Assembly (NCBI GenBank): GCA_035560005.1 | Contig: DATMAN010000048.1 | Location: 1-41,764, forward strand | Length of the DNA stretch: 41,764 nucleotides | Reading direction: 5' to 3' | Origin: Burkholderiales bacterium | Lineage (GTDB): Bacteria; Pseudomonadota; Gammaproteobacteria; Burkholderiales; Eutrophovitaceae | Shown: positions 18,701 through 28,047 of the stretch, in pieces | Layout of the letters: each line of letters opens with the position of its first letter | Numbering within the stretch: the stretch's first letter is position 1 | Made by a program: the position numbers and the translations under genes | Notes under the pieces: model-generated | Told to the model about the DNA's origin: nothing | Databases searched by the model: none | What the model saw: only the letters and a program-made list of their open reading frames with translations

Positions 18701-19462
18701 TTACGGGAGGTTCGGAAGAGCGGCTAAGAGCTGGCGGCCGTTTGCAGCCAGCCATTGCTTCGCACGCTCGGATTCTCGGCACAGGCTATGCACGGTGAGC
18801 CAAAACTTCGCCGAATGATCCGGAACGGCCAGGTGCACCGCCTCATGCGTCACGAGATAGCGGAGGACGAAGTCCGGCGCGAGGATGAGCCGCCAGTTGA
18901 ATGACAGGTTCCTGCGCGATGAGCAGTTGCCCCACTTGGTGCGTTGCCCCATCACGTAGACGCGCTCCGGTCGTTGGCGAAGGCGAACCGCTAGGGTATC
19001 CAAGTGTGCTTCGATCGTTCGCCGAGCCTCACGTCGTAGCCAATGCTCGAGGCTTCGCGACACGGGGATGCGCGAACCACGGCCTCGGAACACGACGAAC
19101 TCGCCATTCACAAACCGCACCATGTTTCCCGCGGCCCTCGATGTCGTCGTTTCGACGCGGATTCGCACCGGCTCACCCCGAAAGAGGATCCCGCCAACCA
19201 CGCGGTGCTCGGAGCGCCGGACACGGCGCAGACGCTCGGCGTGGTTAATCTGGTCGACGATCCAACGTTCATTAGCGGCGAGAAACGCAGCCACTTCCTC
19301 CCCGTTGCGCGCTATTGGCTGCACGACGGCGACGCCCTCCGGTCCCACGCGCACGCGGAGCTTGCGTGCGGTCTTAGACCGAACGAGGCGATAATCGATC
19401 ACTCGATCACCAAGCCGGATCCGGTGCCGGGTTTCGGACGTCACGCCTTCACCCCGTTCCAT
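18701..19462 (-). CDS. M48/SprT-like metallopeptidase of the type I restriction operon
   Basis: This 253-aa protein matches the YgjP/DUF45 metallopeptidase family. It has the conserved TKWGNCSSRRNLSFNWRLI block, HEAVH as the zinc-binding HExxH in YLVTHEAVHLAVPDHS, and a C-terminal FWLTV helix. The family is typical beside HsdR genes. The ATG at 19462 overlaps the hsdR stop by 14 bases, so translation is coupled. Family members are thought to act as proteases at DNA lesions or stalled complexes. Here it may degrade a stalled restriction complex or regulate it, which is inference. A GTG seven codons inside could be an alternative start. Confidence 0.9.
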   Translation of the reverse strand: MERGEGVTSETRHRIRLGDRVIDYRLVRSKTARKLRVRVGPEGVAVVQPIARNGEEVAAFLAANERWIVDQINHAERLRRVRRSEHRVVGGILFRGEPVRIRVETTTSRAAGNMVRFVNGEFVVFRGRGSRIPVSRSLEHWLRREARRTIEAHLDTLAVRLRQRPERVYVMGQRTKWGNCSSRRNLSFNWRLILAPDFVLRYLVTHEAVHLAVPDHSAKFWLTVHSLCRESERAKQWLAANGRQLLAALPNLP

Positions 19463-22400
19463 CAGCCTTGGCCAGCTCGCTCACCGCCGGCTTCAGGAAA
19501 GGCGGGTCCGGATTGTCGCGATTGAAGCCGAGCCGCTCGTACTGGGGATTCCAGGACTCCGCCAGTAACGACTGCTCGACGCGCATTCGACCTCCAATTG
19601 AGCTGCTCCAGCCGGTCGCGAGCAACCCGTTAGTGCGCAGATGAGCGGCCATACGCCGCGCACAATCCGCGACATAGTCCTCAGCGGTGTCCGCAGCATG
19701 AGCGCGAAGGATCGTGAACAGCCCATATTCTCCAGGCTGGGTGAGCCCAAGCCGCTCGGGCTCCTCCTTTGTCGCTGCGAGCGCCGCAGCGAGCTCCTGC
19801 AATTCGCGCAGCCGCCGGGCGGCCGCCTCGTCGCCGGCGTCCTTGCGCTCCTTCACTCGCTGAAGACGCTCGCCGAGCTCCCGGTACACAAAGCTCGGAT
19901 CGTCCTCTGAGAGCTCGGCCGTGAGGATCGCTTCAAGCGCAGCGGCCTTGTCGGCCGGGGAGGGAAGCTCGTCGAGCCTGGTCGCGTAGTCTTTGTCGAT
20001 CCTGAAGACCGGCAGCGATTCGGCAATGTCGAGGAACGTCGTGTTCTCCTGAATAAGCTCGCGGGTCTTCGCGGACAGCTCACCGTACGTGTCTTTGCTT
20101 CCGCGCTGCCGGCGTCGGTGCGCGACATAGATCCCGCAGAGCCAGTTGTACTGGTGCCGATGAGGGTAGAGACACGGGTCGGGCGCGACCGCCTCCCACA
20201 GCCGCTCGAGACTCCCGAAGTTGTGCTCGAAGATCTTCGCTGCCTCTGGATCGCGCAGGCGCCTCAAGGCTGCGAGCAGGCACTCCCGGGTATCGGCGAT
20301 GGTGATGCCGTCGAACGTTTCCATGCAGCGGGCTACCTCGCCCGGGACAGTGGCCCGCAGGGCGTCCCAGTCGATCAGCGACTCCTCGCGCACGCTTTCG
20401 TCGAAATTGAGCGCCTTCTCCAGATTGGTGAAGACGCCGAAGTAATCCACCACCACGCCGGTGCGCTTCTTCATCGCCGGCAATGGCCGATTGGTACGGG
20501 CGATGGCCTGGAGCAGGTTGTGGTCGCGCAGCGGCTTGTCCAGATACATCACCTGTTCGACCGGTGCGTCGAAGCCGGTGAGCAGGCGGTCGCAAACGAT
20601 TAGGATCTTGAGCGGCTGGCGCCACTTGGTGCGATCGTCGCCGTGCCGCTCGCGGTTCCAGGCCTCCCACTCCGCTGGGGTGAGCTTAAAGTACTCGATC
20701 AGGTCGTCCTGCTTCGCCTTCGCGTGTTCGAACTTCTCCACTTCCGGCTCGCTGTTCTGGGCGGCGGAGATGATCACGTCGCTCCACTGGGGCGGCAGTC
20801 CCCGCGCCGCGAGCTTCTGGTCGAGCGCCTGCTTGTAGAGCGCGCAGGCCTTGCGGTCCACGGCGACGAGCTGCGCCTTAAAGCCGTTCGGGTCGGGATG
20901 CTCGAGGAAGTGCTTGAGCATGCGCTCGAGCACGATATCGATGCGGTCGGGGTGCCGGGCGAGCTCCTTCCACTGCGCACGCTGGCGCTGGACGAAGTCC
21001 TTGGCCTCCTCGTCCTCAAGCTCCATCTCGGCACACATCTGCTCAAAGCCGACGTTCAGCTTGGCCTCGTCCACCTCGAACGGCACCCGGTCCCGGATGT
21101 AATGCACCTCGAGCGTCGCGCCGTCGCGGATCGCGCGACGGATGCCGTAGTAGCTCAGGTAGCGCTCCTGCACGCCGTCCTTCAGAGGGCCGAAGTCGCG
21201 GTGCGTGTTCTGCATCGTCCGGTCGATTGGTGTGCCGGTGAAGCCGTAGCGGAAGCCGTTGGCGAGCTTCACGCGCATGGTCATCGCGAAGCCCTCCTTG
21301 CCGTCGCCTTTCTGCGAGCGGTGGCACTCGTCCACCATGCTGATTACGTTATCGCGGTTGAGCGGGGCGAGGTCGCCCATATCCTGGAAGGCCTGGATCG
21401 TCGTGACCAGCGTGCCCCGCCAGTCGGCGCGGAGCTTGCGCTTCAAATCCTCTACGCCGAGCGCCTTCTCCACGTTCGGGTAATCGCTGGCCTCGAAGTC
21501 GTCCGAGAGCTGGGTCTTGAGATCGCGCCGGTCCACGACGATCAGCACCGTCGGGTTATCGAGCGCCGGATGCCGACGCAGCTTCTGCCCGGCGAAGATC
21601 ATGGTGAGCGACTTGCCCGAACCCTGGGTGTGCCAGACGAGGCCGGTGCGGTCCTGTGCGTCAACCGGTTTGCCGATGAGCGACACCGTGCGATCCACCA
21701 GCTCGTTCACCGCCTCGAACTGCTGATAGCGTGCGATCTTCTTGGTCGTCTTCCCCTTTTTCGTCTCGAAGACGACAAAGTGCCGAAGGAAGTCGAGGAG
21801 ATGGGCGGGCTTAAGGCGCAGGAGCCCCCGCACCGGCGCCTCCAGCGGGTCTTTGGGGTCGGCAGCCTCGGGCTCGTTCCACCAGCCGTGGCGCTCGGGG
21901 TAGAGACTCAGCCACCGGCCCCACGAGTCTAGGTGCCGCTCGATGTCGTCCTTGCTCGCATCGTGGAAGAGCACCGTGCCGTAGCGGAACTCTTCTTCGT
22001 CGGCCGCCACGCAGAACACGTTCGGTGTCAGCACTGCTGGCGCCTGACGCTGGTAGCGGTGGAGCTGATGCACCGCCTCGCGCCAGTCTTTGGCACTCGC
22101 GATATAGCTCTTGTACTCGGCGATAACGAGCGGAATGCCGTTCACGAGCAGGACCGTGTCCTCGCGGCACTGCTTCACGCCCTGGACACGGTACTGGTTG
22201 GTGGCGGTGAAATCGTTATCGTCCTGCTTTGCAGGATCGAACTGAATGAAGTGGACGGTCGTCGCGTCCGCGCCCGGCTCGAGAACCACCTTGGCGCCGT
22301 CGCGCAGCAGGTCGAGCGTCTGGCGGTTCGCTGTGAGCTTGTCCGGGTGCGACATCGTCTTGCGCAGAGCGGCGACGGCGAGCTTCGCATGTGCATCGGT

Positions 22401-22598
22401 CTTCACCGCCGGATTGATGCGCAGGATGGCCGCGACGAGCAGCTTCTCGACCAGTGGGTCCTCGAGCGGCCGCCCGTAGACCGCCATCGCCGCTTCGTCG
22501 CGGTAGGTCCAGCCGAGGCTTCGCGCGCCGTACTTCGCCTTTGGCTCGCCGCAGAGCCAGCCGAGGATGGGCTGCTCGACGTAGGCGTACTCGCTCAT
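19449..22598 (-). CDS. hsdR: Type I restriction enzyme R subunit
   Basis: This 1049-aa protein is full length for the HsdR family. The N-terminal nuclease domain has the PD-(D/E)xK-like VIAEYKSYIAS (Glu161, Lys163). The motor follows with Walker A HTQGSGKSLTM (324-330 region), MVDECHRSQKG as the DEAx-box, GFTGTPIDRTMQNTH as motif III, and VCDRLLTGFDAPVEQVMYLDKPL with QAIARTNRP as motifs V and VI. It translocates DNA by ATP hydrolysis and cuts after collision when the target is unmethylated. The ATG at 22598 overlaps the hsdS stop (ATGA), so subunit ratios are set by coupled translation. No frameshift was noticed in the domain path. Confidence 0.95.
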   Translation of the reverse strand: MSEYAYVEQPILGWLCGEPKAKYGARSLGWTYRDEAAMAVYGRPLEDPLVEKLLVAAILRINPAVKTDAHAKLAVAALRKTMSHPDKLTANRQTLDLLRDGAKVVLEPGADATTVHFIQFDPAKQDDNDFTATNQYRVQGVKQCREDTVLLVNGIPLVIAEYKSYIASAKDWREAVHQLHRYQRQAPAVLTPNVFCVAADEEEFRYGTVLFHDASKDDIERHLDSWGRWLSLYPERHGWWNEPEAADPKDPLEAPVRGLLRLKPAHLLDFLRHFVVFETKKGKTTKKIARYQQFEAVNELVDRTVSLIGKPVDAQDRTGLVWHTQGSGKSLTMIFAGQKLRRHPALDNPTVLIVVDRRDLKTQLSDDFEASDYPNVEKALGVEDLKRKLRADWRGTLVTTIQAFQDMGDLAPLNRDNVISMVDECHRSQKGDGKEGFAMTMRVKLANGFRYGFTGTPIDRTMQNTHRDFGPLKDGVQERYLSYYGIRRAIRDGATLEVHYIRDRVPFEVDEAKLNVGFEQMCAEMELEDEEAKDFVQRQRAQWKELARHPDRIDIVLERMLKHFLEHPDPNGFKAQLVAVDRKACALYKQALDQKLAARGLPPQWSDVIISAAQNSEPEVEKFEHAKAKQDDLIEYFKLTPAEWEAWNRERHGDDRTKWRQPLKILIVCDRLLTGFDAPVEQVMYLDKPLRDHNLLQAIARTNRPLPAMKKRTGVVVDYFGVFTNLEKALNFDESVREESLIDWDALRATVPGEVARCMETFDGITIADTRECLLAALRRLRDPEAAKIFEHNFGSLERLWEAVAPDPCLYPHRHQYNWLCGIYVAHRRRQRGSKDTYGELSAKTRELIQENTTFLDIAESLPVFRIDKDYATRLDELPSPADKAAALEAILTAELSEDDPSFVYRELGERLQRVKERKDAGDEAAARRLRELQELAAALAATKEEPERLGLTQPGEYGLFTILRAHAADTAEDYVADCARRMAAHLRTNGLLATGWSSSIGGRMRVEQSLLAESWNPQYERLGFNRDNPDPPFLKPAVSELAKADGTG

Positions 22599-23878
22599 AG
22601 TGCGGCCACCGTCGCAACGTCGCGCACGCGCACACGGCCGGTTAGGAGGTCGTGCATGAGGGACTTCTTCAGTTCGGCGAGCGCTACCTGCTTGGCTATG
22701 AGCACAGCGATCGTGGCCTTCGATGCCTTCATCACGCGGACGATATCCTGTTGCTCCTTGACCGTAGGCGGGACGGGGAAGCGAAAGGCGCGGACCTGCG
22801 TCTTGTTCGTCGATGCGAGGTTCGTGGTACGTTTAGCGACACGATTGAAGTATCGCTTGGCGATGTCCGACTCGACGACCAGAGCGTAGAACGCAGGGTC
22901 GAGGAGCTTCCTGTTCGTTCGAATCCGAAAGATGTGGTTCTGGTGGAGGCAGTCCGGAATCTGCCCCTCCCAGATCGTCCCGCGCCCGAGCTTGTCGATG
23001 TCGCCGCCCTCGGTCATCAGCACGTCGCCGACTTCGAGTCGGTAGTTCTCGACCTCGTCCACACGCACGCGGACGGTCTTAATGGTTGATAGGTCCAGGT
23101 GGCCGTCCTGAACGTTGGCTACCCGCAAGTACGGTAGTTCGACCGACTGAAAGCCCGAAACGTCCTTGCCGAGCGTTACGCCGGATCCGACCTCCGCGAC
23201 CTCGTCTACTCGGCGAACGATCCAACTCGGAGGGTGCGTGCCCGAATTGGTCCCTTTCGGACCGAGCCCCTTCTCCAGGAGCTCGTGCAAGAGCGAGTGA
23301 TCAAGTTCCCGCGCCCGCTGGACCGCCGCGCGCGCGCGCTCCAGCGCCGTGTCCACGGCGTCGAGGATGCGCGCGATGGCGGCTTGCTCGTCGGGCGGTG
23401 GCACCGGAACGGGCATGGTGAGGTAGTCGCGGAAATGGAGGTTCCGCATTTGCGTCGTCTGCTGCTCGAGGCGAACGATCCGCCCCGTTCGATTGACCTG
23501 GTAGAGGACCCACGCGAGAAAGCGTGGTTCGATTTCGTTGGGATCAGGCCGGAGCAAATGCAGGAAGTTCGAGAATGCGTGCCTATGCATGTCTGCTGTC
23601 ACAAAGCCGACGCGGCCAACCGGCTGACCCGGACCTCCGCCGGAGCGCTCCAGCAGGATGTCGTTCTTTTTTGGTTCCAGGAACGCAACCTTGCGCGCTG
23701 GCAGCGCGCGAAGCGCCACGTCTGACAGATCGAGGTGGCCGTCGTTGGTTAGGTTGGTGGAGCGCAATACTCGGGTCATCTGCGCACCACGTTCGTCACC
23801 CCAGTCGCCCGGATAATCCGCGCTCAGAAGGCGGTTCAGCGGCTTGGCGTCCCAAGCATCAGGGACATCCCCGAGCAT
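22595..23878 (-). CDS. hsdS: Type I restriction-modification specificity subunit
   Basis: This 427-aa protein has two target-recognition domains, each followed by a long helical spacer. The first ends with PPPDEQAAIARILDAVDTALERARAAVQRA and the second with PPTVKEQQDIVRVMKASKATIAVLIAK, the repeated conserved regions that set the distance between half-sites. Each target domain chooses one half of a bipartite recognition sequence. The ATG at 23878 (MLGDVPDAWDAKPLNRLL) has AGAGGA at ideal spacing; an ATG eight codons earlier (23902) lacks one. The halves are dissimilar, as expected for an asymmetric target. The actual target sequence cannot be read from the protein. Confidence 0.93.
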   Translation of the reverse strand: MLGDVPDAWDAKPLNRLLSADYPGDWGDERGAQMTRVLRSTNLTNDGHLDLSDVALRALPARKVAFLEPKKNDILLERSGGGPGQPVGRVGFVTADMHRHAFSNFLHLLRPDPNEIEPRFLAWVLYQVNRTGRIVRLEQQTTQMRNLHFRDYLTMPVPVPPPDEQAAIARILDAVDTALERARAAVQRARELDHSLLHELLEKGLGPKGTNSGTHPPSWIVRRVDEVAEVGSGVTLGKDVSGFQSVELPYLRVANVQDGHLDLSTIKTVRVRVDEVENYRLEVGDVLMTEGGDIDKLGRGTIWEGQIPDCLHQNHIFRIRTNRKLLDPAFYALVVESDIAKRYFNRVAKRTTNLASTNKTQVRAFRFPVPPTVKEQQDIVRVMKASKATIAVLIAKQVALAELKKSLMHDLLTGRVRVRDVATVAAL

Positions 23879-23907
23879 CGTGTCCTCTTTCAGCGTTAGC
23901 ATTGGCC

Positions 23908-25944
23908 CTACTGCAGCAAGCCGGACTGCTGAAGCAACATCCCGAGCTGATTCTCGGCGAACTTCGCAGCCGCCTCGGCCTCGCGCAGCGCCTTCAGCGC
24001 GTCCTTCACTTCCACCCGAGCCTCGGGCTCGAAGGTGTCCACATAGCGCGGGATGTTGAGGTTGAACTCGTTGTCTTCGATCTCGCCGAGATCGACTACG
24101 CGCGCGTGCTTGAGCAGTTCGTCGGGATCCGCGTAGAGGGCGATCAGCTCGTTACCAACGGTGGCCACATCCTTACGGTCGTCCTCCGCCCGGCGTCGCG
24201 CCTCGGCGATGCGCTCGTCGCGCTCGGCGACCTTGGCGGCGATCTTCTCGCGCGCTTTCTCCAGTCTGGCGACAGCGGCCGCGACCTTCTCCTCGTCCTG
24301 CTTCGTCTTCGCGGCGGCCTCGCGCTGGCGGGTCTCCGTCAGCTCGGCGTCGAGCGCCGCGAGTTTGTCGGCCTGGGGCTGGTATTCCGCCTCGATGCGC
24401 CCGGTCTCTTCCGCTTCGCGCGCATCGATCTGCGCGCGGATGCGGCCCGCGTGCTCCTTCACAAGGCCTGGCACCTTGGTCGCATCGCCATAGGCGTGGT
24501 AGTGAACTAGCATCCGCATCACATCCTGCGGGCGCAGCTCGTTCTGAGCAGAAAGCTCGCGGTAGTGCCGCGCGGCGTAAATGAGAAGCACCTTATCGCG
24601 GCGCTCGGCCGGGCGCTGCTTGCGCAGGATCAGCAGGCACGCGGGGACGCCGGCTCCGTAGAAGACGTTGAGCGGAAGTGAGATCACCGCGTCGATCAGT
24701 CGCGAATCGAGAAGGGCCTTGCGGATCAGGTGCTCGTCGTCGGGCTTGCGGCGCTTCACCTTCGGGTTGCCGTCCTCGTCCAGTTCGCCCGTCTCCTCCT
24801 CGACCTCGGGCTGGCCGCGAAACAGTACGCCTTGCGGACACACGATGCCGGCTCGGCCGTCGTCCGTCAGCGAGGCGACGATGTGGAGGATGAAGGCGTA
24901 GTCGCCGTAGCTGGCAGGCGGCGCGGGGAAGCCCGTGCCGCGGCCGAAGCGGCCGAAGGCGTCCTTGAAGCCTTCCTTGCCGAAGATCTCCTTCTTGAGC
25001 TTGTCCTTCTTCTTCTTGTCGTCCGTCTGCTGCTCCGGCTTCAGCCACCAGAATTCGTCGGAGAACGGGAAATTGGCGAGTACCAGCGAGAAGCGCTTGA
25101 CCCGCCCCTCCTCGAGGAACTGGGGATCGGTGATCGTGCTCGCGCCGGCCTTGATGTCGGCCTCGAGGCCGTGCAGCACGGAGTTGATCTTGCCGATGGC
25201 GGCGTTGCCCCAGTTCATCTCCTGGGCGAAGTAGCGGGCGCTCGTGGCGTGATGGCCTTTCTCGCGCAGGTAATCGCCTGTGTGGACCAGCATCCCGCCC
25301 GAACCGCCAGTGGGATCGTAGACGGTGTCGCCGGGGCGCGGCTCAAGGATGCGCACGAGCGTGTCCACGACCTCGGGCGGGGTGAAGAACTCGCCCGCCT
25401 TGGCGCCGGCGTCGTCGGCAAACTGTTTGATAAGGTACTCATAGGCCCGGCCCAGCACGTCGGGCGGGACGCTCTTGTTCGAGAGGTCGTGCTCGTCGAA
25501 GTGCTGGACGAGCGCGTGGACCACCTCGTTCGGGATGAGCGGCTTGCCGGAGCCGTCGGGCGCCGGCTGGTTCCAGTCCACCGTGAAGACGCCGCGCAGC
25601 TCGTCGTTGGCATTCGCCACGGCGCGCATGGCCTTGGTAAGGACCTCGCCGAGGTTGGTGGAGGCCGCTTTCACGTCGCCCCAGCGCGAGCCGTCCGGGA
25701 TCCGGAAGCGATGCTCGCCGCGCTTGCGGAAGACCGCCTTCTCGTTCTCGGTGAACGCGCGGCCCTGCTGACGCTCGAGGTCGGCGATTGCGTCGTCGGC
25801 TTCGCACTCCCATTGGTCGCAGAGGCGCTTGTAGAACATGAGGGAAAGGATGTAGTTCTTGTAATCCTGGCCCGCCGTCTTGCCGCGCAGGATGTTGGCT
25901 GCGCCCCATAGATGGGCTTCCAGTTGCTGAAGCGTTAGTTTCAT
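23908..25944 (-). CDS. hsdM: Type I restriction-modification DNA methyltransferase subunit
   Basis: This 678-aa N6-adenine methyltransferase has the N-terminal HsdM helical domain (LEAHLWGAANILRGK), GEFFTPPEVV (about 184-193), SAM-binding motif I in DPTGGSGGML (210-219), and catalytic motif IV as LANFPF (291-294 NFPF in place of the usual NPPF). A charged coiled-coil region near 510-590 (AKTKQDEEKVAAAVARLEKAREKIAAKV) follows. It methylates host DNA with HsdS and is needed for restriction with HsdR. The ATG at 25944 follows AAGGAAGGGA, which is better than the longer reading to 26019. The NFPF form occurs in other HsdM proteins and need not imply loss of activity. Confidence 0.94.
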   Translation of the reverse strand: MKLTLQQLEAHLWGAANILRGKTAGQDYKNYILSLMFYKRLCDQWECEADDAIADLERQQGRAFTENEKAVFRKRGEHRFRIPDGSRWGDVKAASTNLGEVLTKAMRAVANANDELRGVFTVDWNQPAPDGSGKPLIPNEVVHALVQHFDEHDLSNKSVPPDVLGRAYEYLIKQFADDAGAKAGEFFTPPEVVDTLVRILEPRPGDTVYDPTGGSGGMLVHTGDYLREKGHHATSARYFAQEMNWGNAAIGKINSVLHGLEADIKAGASTITDPQFLEEGRVKRFSLVLANFPFSDEFWWLKPEQQTDDKKKKDKLKKEIFGKEGFKDAFGRFGRGTGFPAPPASYGDYAFILHIVASLTDDGRAGIVCPQGVLFRGQPEVEEETGELDEDGNPKVKRRKPDDEHLIRKALLDSRLIDAVISLPLNVFYGAGVPACLLILRKQRPAERRDKVLLIYAARHYRELSAQNELRPQDVMRMLVHYHAYGDATKVPGLVKEHAGRIRAQIDAREAEETGRIEAEYQPQADKLAALDAELTETRQREAAAKTKQDEEKVAAAVARLEKAREKIAAKVAERDERIAEARRRAEDDRKDVATVGNELIALYADPDELLKHARVVDLGEIEDNEFNLNIPRYVDTFEPEARVEVKDALKALREAEAAAKFAENQLGMLLQQSGLLQ

Positions 25945-26062
25945 TCCCTTCCTTTTCGACCGACTTCCCCGCGTCCCCAAGAGGGAGGCGTCCTGGTTTG
26001 TTCTCCTTACCAGCGTCACCAGGCGCGAGACATTATTATGCGGCTGCGAAGCTGGCCAACCT

Positions 26063-26380
26063 TCGGCGTATGCCCTTTAAGATCGCCGAAACGAGGTCTG
26101 AGCGGGTCGGGGACTTGAGGCCCCGGGAGGTGCCCTCGAGATGCTCGCAACCCCGGCGCGTTAGGGACGCCGCAGCGAGCCGCCCCGCCCACTCGGCGAG
26201 ATATGTAGCCACCAGCTCAGTCTCCTCTGGGATCCGTCCGCCCCACGCCATAAAGTGGGACCAGGTCCGAGCGGTAGGCCCGCCGGATGTTTTGCGCTAT
26301 GGAGGCATGGATAAGGTCTTGCACCGGTCTAGGGGCGTTCTGGACCCTGTGCAGCTAATTGCAAATTGGTCGCAGCCCCC
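26063..26380 (-). pseudogene. Decayed 5' fragment of a tyrosine recombinase gene
   Basis: In three frames this segment encodes peptides colinear with the N-terminal region of the recombinase at 32196-33203. One frame gives [27 protein letters not shown] against [27 protein letters not shown]; another gives [17 protein letters not shown] and [11 protein letters not shown]...LKGIRR. At least two frameshifts separate the pieces, and similarity stops abruptly at LKGIRR (26063), 118 bases before the hsdM ATG. The catalytic half is missing. It marks an old recombinase end at the border between the restriction module and the HNH module. Confidence 0.85.
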
Positions 26381-26414
26381 AGCTCGTCTGTGGCTTCGAT
26401 AAGTGAGAGTTATC
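26351..26414. repeat. Module-border site B (palindrome plus GATAA-N7-TTATC core)
   Basis: GCAGCTAATTGC (26351-26362) is followed by GATAA-GTGAGAG-TTATC (26398-26414), preceded by CTTC as in site A. The distance from palindrome to core is one base shorter than in site A. It lies at the 5' end of the decayed recombinase fragment, matching the place of site A in the intact gene. A proposed recombination site, by inference. Confidence 0.65.
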
Positions 26415-26723
26415 TGTTTGGGAACGGAGTAACAGGCGCCGGGGAGTGCAGCCCTTCCCCACCGGAGCGTATTCTCCCGAGATGATCCGCTGGGGCGATA
26501 AGCAGACGTTCAGCGGCGTTTCTGACAGCGGTGCGAAGCTAATTGGTTCTGATTAGAGCTGAAAGCAAGTGCCTCTTCACGCTCGATTTTCCAGGCACGT
26601 GCTTGGGCGAAAATCGGATAACCAAGCCGAGACCGATGGGTTTATTCCGCATCCGACGTGGGCCTTGCTAGGATGCCTGCCACCCCCAATGGAATGTAGG
26701 GCGCATCCAACTAAGGACCCCTC
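26415..26723. other. Non-coding stretch upstream of the HNH gene
   Basis: No supportable gene was found in these 309 bases. The segment lies between the module-border site and the HNH gene, which has its own AAGGA ribosome site at the end. It may contain the HNH promoter, but no clear -35/-10 pair could be chosen. Confidence 0.5.
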
Positions 26724-27749
26724 ATGCCGCGATCATTCCGCACTGAAGAAAGCTTCGCCGCCGAGCGCATAACTCGCGACATGCTGCCCCAATTTCTGCT
26801 CGAGCGGGGGTATAGCAATGTGGAAGATGAGCGGAAGAGCTTTGGCGCAACCCAATCGCAGGTCATTCACGCCACGGATGAGAGCGGCAATAGGGTGGCC
26901 TTATCCGTTCGGCTTTGCTGGCGACACAGCGACCGGCGGGAAGCTAGAGACCATTACTCGGCAGCCCAACTCCTCGCGAAGATAGAGAACAATGATTGGC
27001 TAGGGAGCATCGAGAGAAAGCTAGCTAATGCGCGACGAAGCGGCATCACACACTTGTTGCTCGTCCAGCGCCATGGAAACGCGATTCAATACGCTGCGGA
27101 GATTCCGATCGACGCAGTACTTCCAATCTGGATAAGACAACGCGATGTGAGCGAAGGACTAATTCGATCTGGCGCATTGGGCGCCCGAATGAAGAACCAC
27201 GCGATGAATGGAGCAAGCCCAACGGTGTGGCTTCAGGACCCCAAAGCGCCAGACGTTGCGAAAGCGCTATGGGACTACCCGGGGATTCGCGACTTAGCCC
27301 GCCTACCGAGGAGCGCGCGCTTAGTGGCCAACGCGCCCATGAACGACTCCATTGATGACCTCGCCGGGACGCCCTATAGCGACATTGGCAGCGACGGCGG
27401 CGAAAGGATGCAAAGGATCACCTCAGGCGTGAGGCGCGACCCGAGGGTACGACAAGCTGTTCTTGCAAGAAGTAGAGCAGCATGTGAGCGCCTGAACTGC
27501 GGGGTAACGCGACCGTACGCTGGATTTCTCGATGTGCATCACATCCTGGGGGCAGAAAAGAGCGACCGCGTCTGGAACTGCGTCGCGCTATGTCCCAATT
27601 GCCACCGTGAAGCGCATGCTGCCCCCGACCGGGACGCCATCAACGCCGACTTACTTGTCTTTGCAAGCCAATTCGCTCCTGCTGCGGAACCAGGAGCGGG
27701 GGTGAGCGAAGCCGCGGCAACTGGAAGGCCCCGCGCTAGAGCCGCCTAG
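26724..27749 (+). CDS. HNH endonuclease with N-terminal unknown domain (restriction-like)
   Basis: This 341-aa protein has a C-terminal HNH nuclease: RAACERLNCGVTRP as the first zinc-binding pair, FLDVHHILG (His272, His273) as the catalytic centre, and ALCPNCHREAH (Cys290, Cys293, His298). The N-terminal 200 residues contain a mixed alpha/beta region without a family I recognise (for example RKLANARRSGITHLLLVQRHGNAIQYAAEIP), and could sense DNA modification or ligand. HNH proteins of this build often act as modification-dependent or phage-specific nucleases. It runs opposite to most island genes. The start is well placed behind AAGGA. Confidence 0.88.
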   Translation: MPRSFRTEESFAAERITRDMLPQFLLERGYSNVEDERKSFGATQSQVIHATDESGNRVALSVRLCWRHSDRREARDHYSAAQLLAKIENNDWLGSIERKLANARRSGITHLLLVQRHGNAIQYAAEIPIDAVLPIWIRQRDVSEGLIRSGALGARMKNHAMNGASPTVWLQDPKAPDVAKALWDYPGIRDLARLPRSARLVANAPMNDSIDDLAGTPYSDIGSDGGERMQRITSGVRRDPRVRQAVLARSRAACERLNCGVTRPYAGFLDVHHILGAEKSDRVWNCVALCPNCHREAHAAPDRDAINADLLVFASQFAPAAEPGAGVSEAAATGRPRARAA

Positions 27750-27765
27750 CGTACGGGTGCGGCCA

Positions 27766-28047
27766 CTATTTTCGCCATTGGTCCTTCAGGAAGTCGGACA
27801 CGTCCTTTGGCAGGTTCTGCCACGCTGCATTGTTATTGGAGGCGTCCATCACGATTAGCCGGTCGTTAGAGTCCATCGAGCGCCATACACTATCGCACGC
27901 TTGGGATGCCGAGTATCCAGACTTTACGTACCACAGCGAGTAGTGCACTTTGGCCCAACTCCCCAGTTGCTTGATAGTCTTTATGACAGCCTCGTAGTTT
28001 TTGTCCGGCGCGTGGAGGTCGTACGAAATGAAGAGGTTGTTTGCCAC
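27766..28047 (-). CDS. Orphan Cas2-like / SinR-family small protein
   Basis: This 93-aa protein begins MANNLFISYDLHAPDKNYEAV, a Cas2-type first beta-strand with its Asp, and continues with a ferredoxin-like alternation (VIKTIKQLGSWAKVHYSLWYVKSG, then NDRLIVMDASNNNAAWQNLP). The SYDLHxPxxNYxxv start is typical of the Cas2-like proteins annotated as SinR family, which occur without Cas1. The GTG start at 28047 follows GGGAGAG at six bases. No CRISPR array or cas1 is in the window. Relatives may be VapD-like RNases; activity here is unknown. It is convergent with the HNH gene. Confidence 0.75.
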   Translation of the reverse strand: MANNLFISYDLHAPDKNYEAVIKTIKQLGSWAKVHYSLWYVKSGYSASQACDSVWRSMDSNDRLIVMDASNNNAAWQNLPKDVSDFLKDQWRK

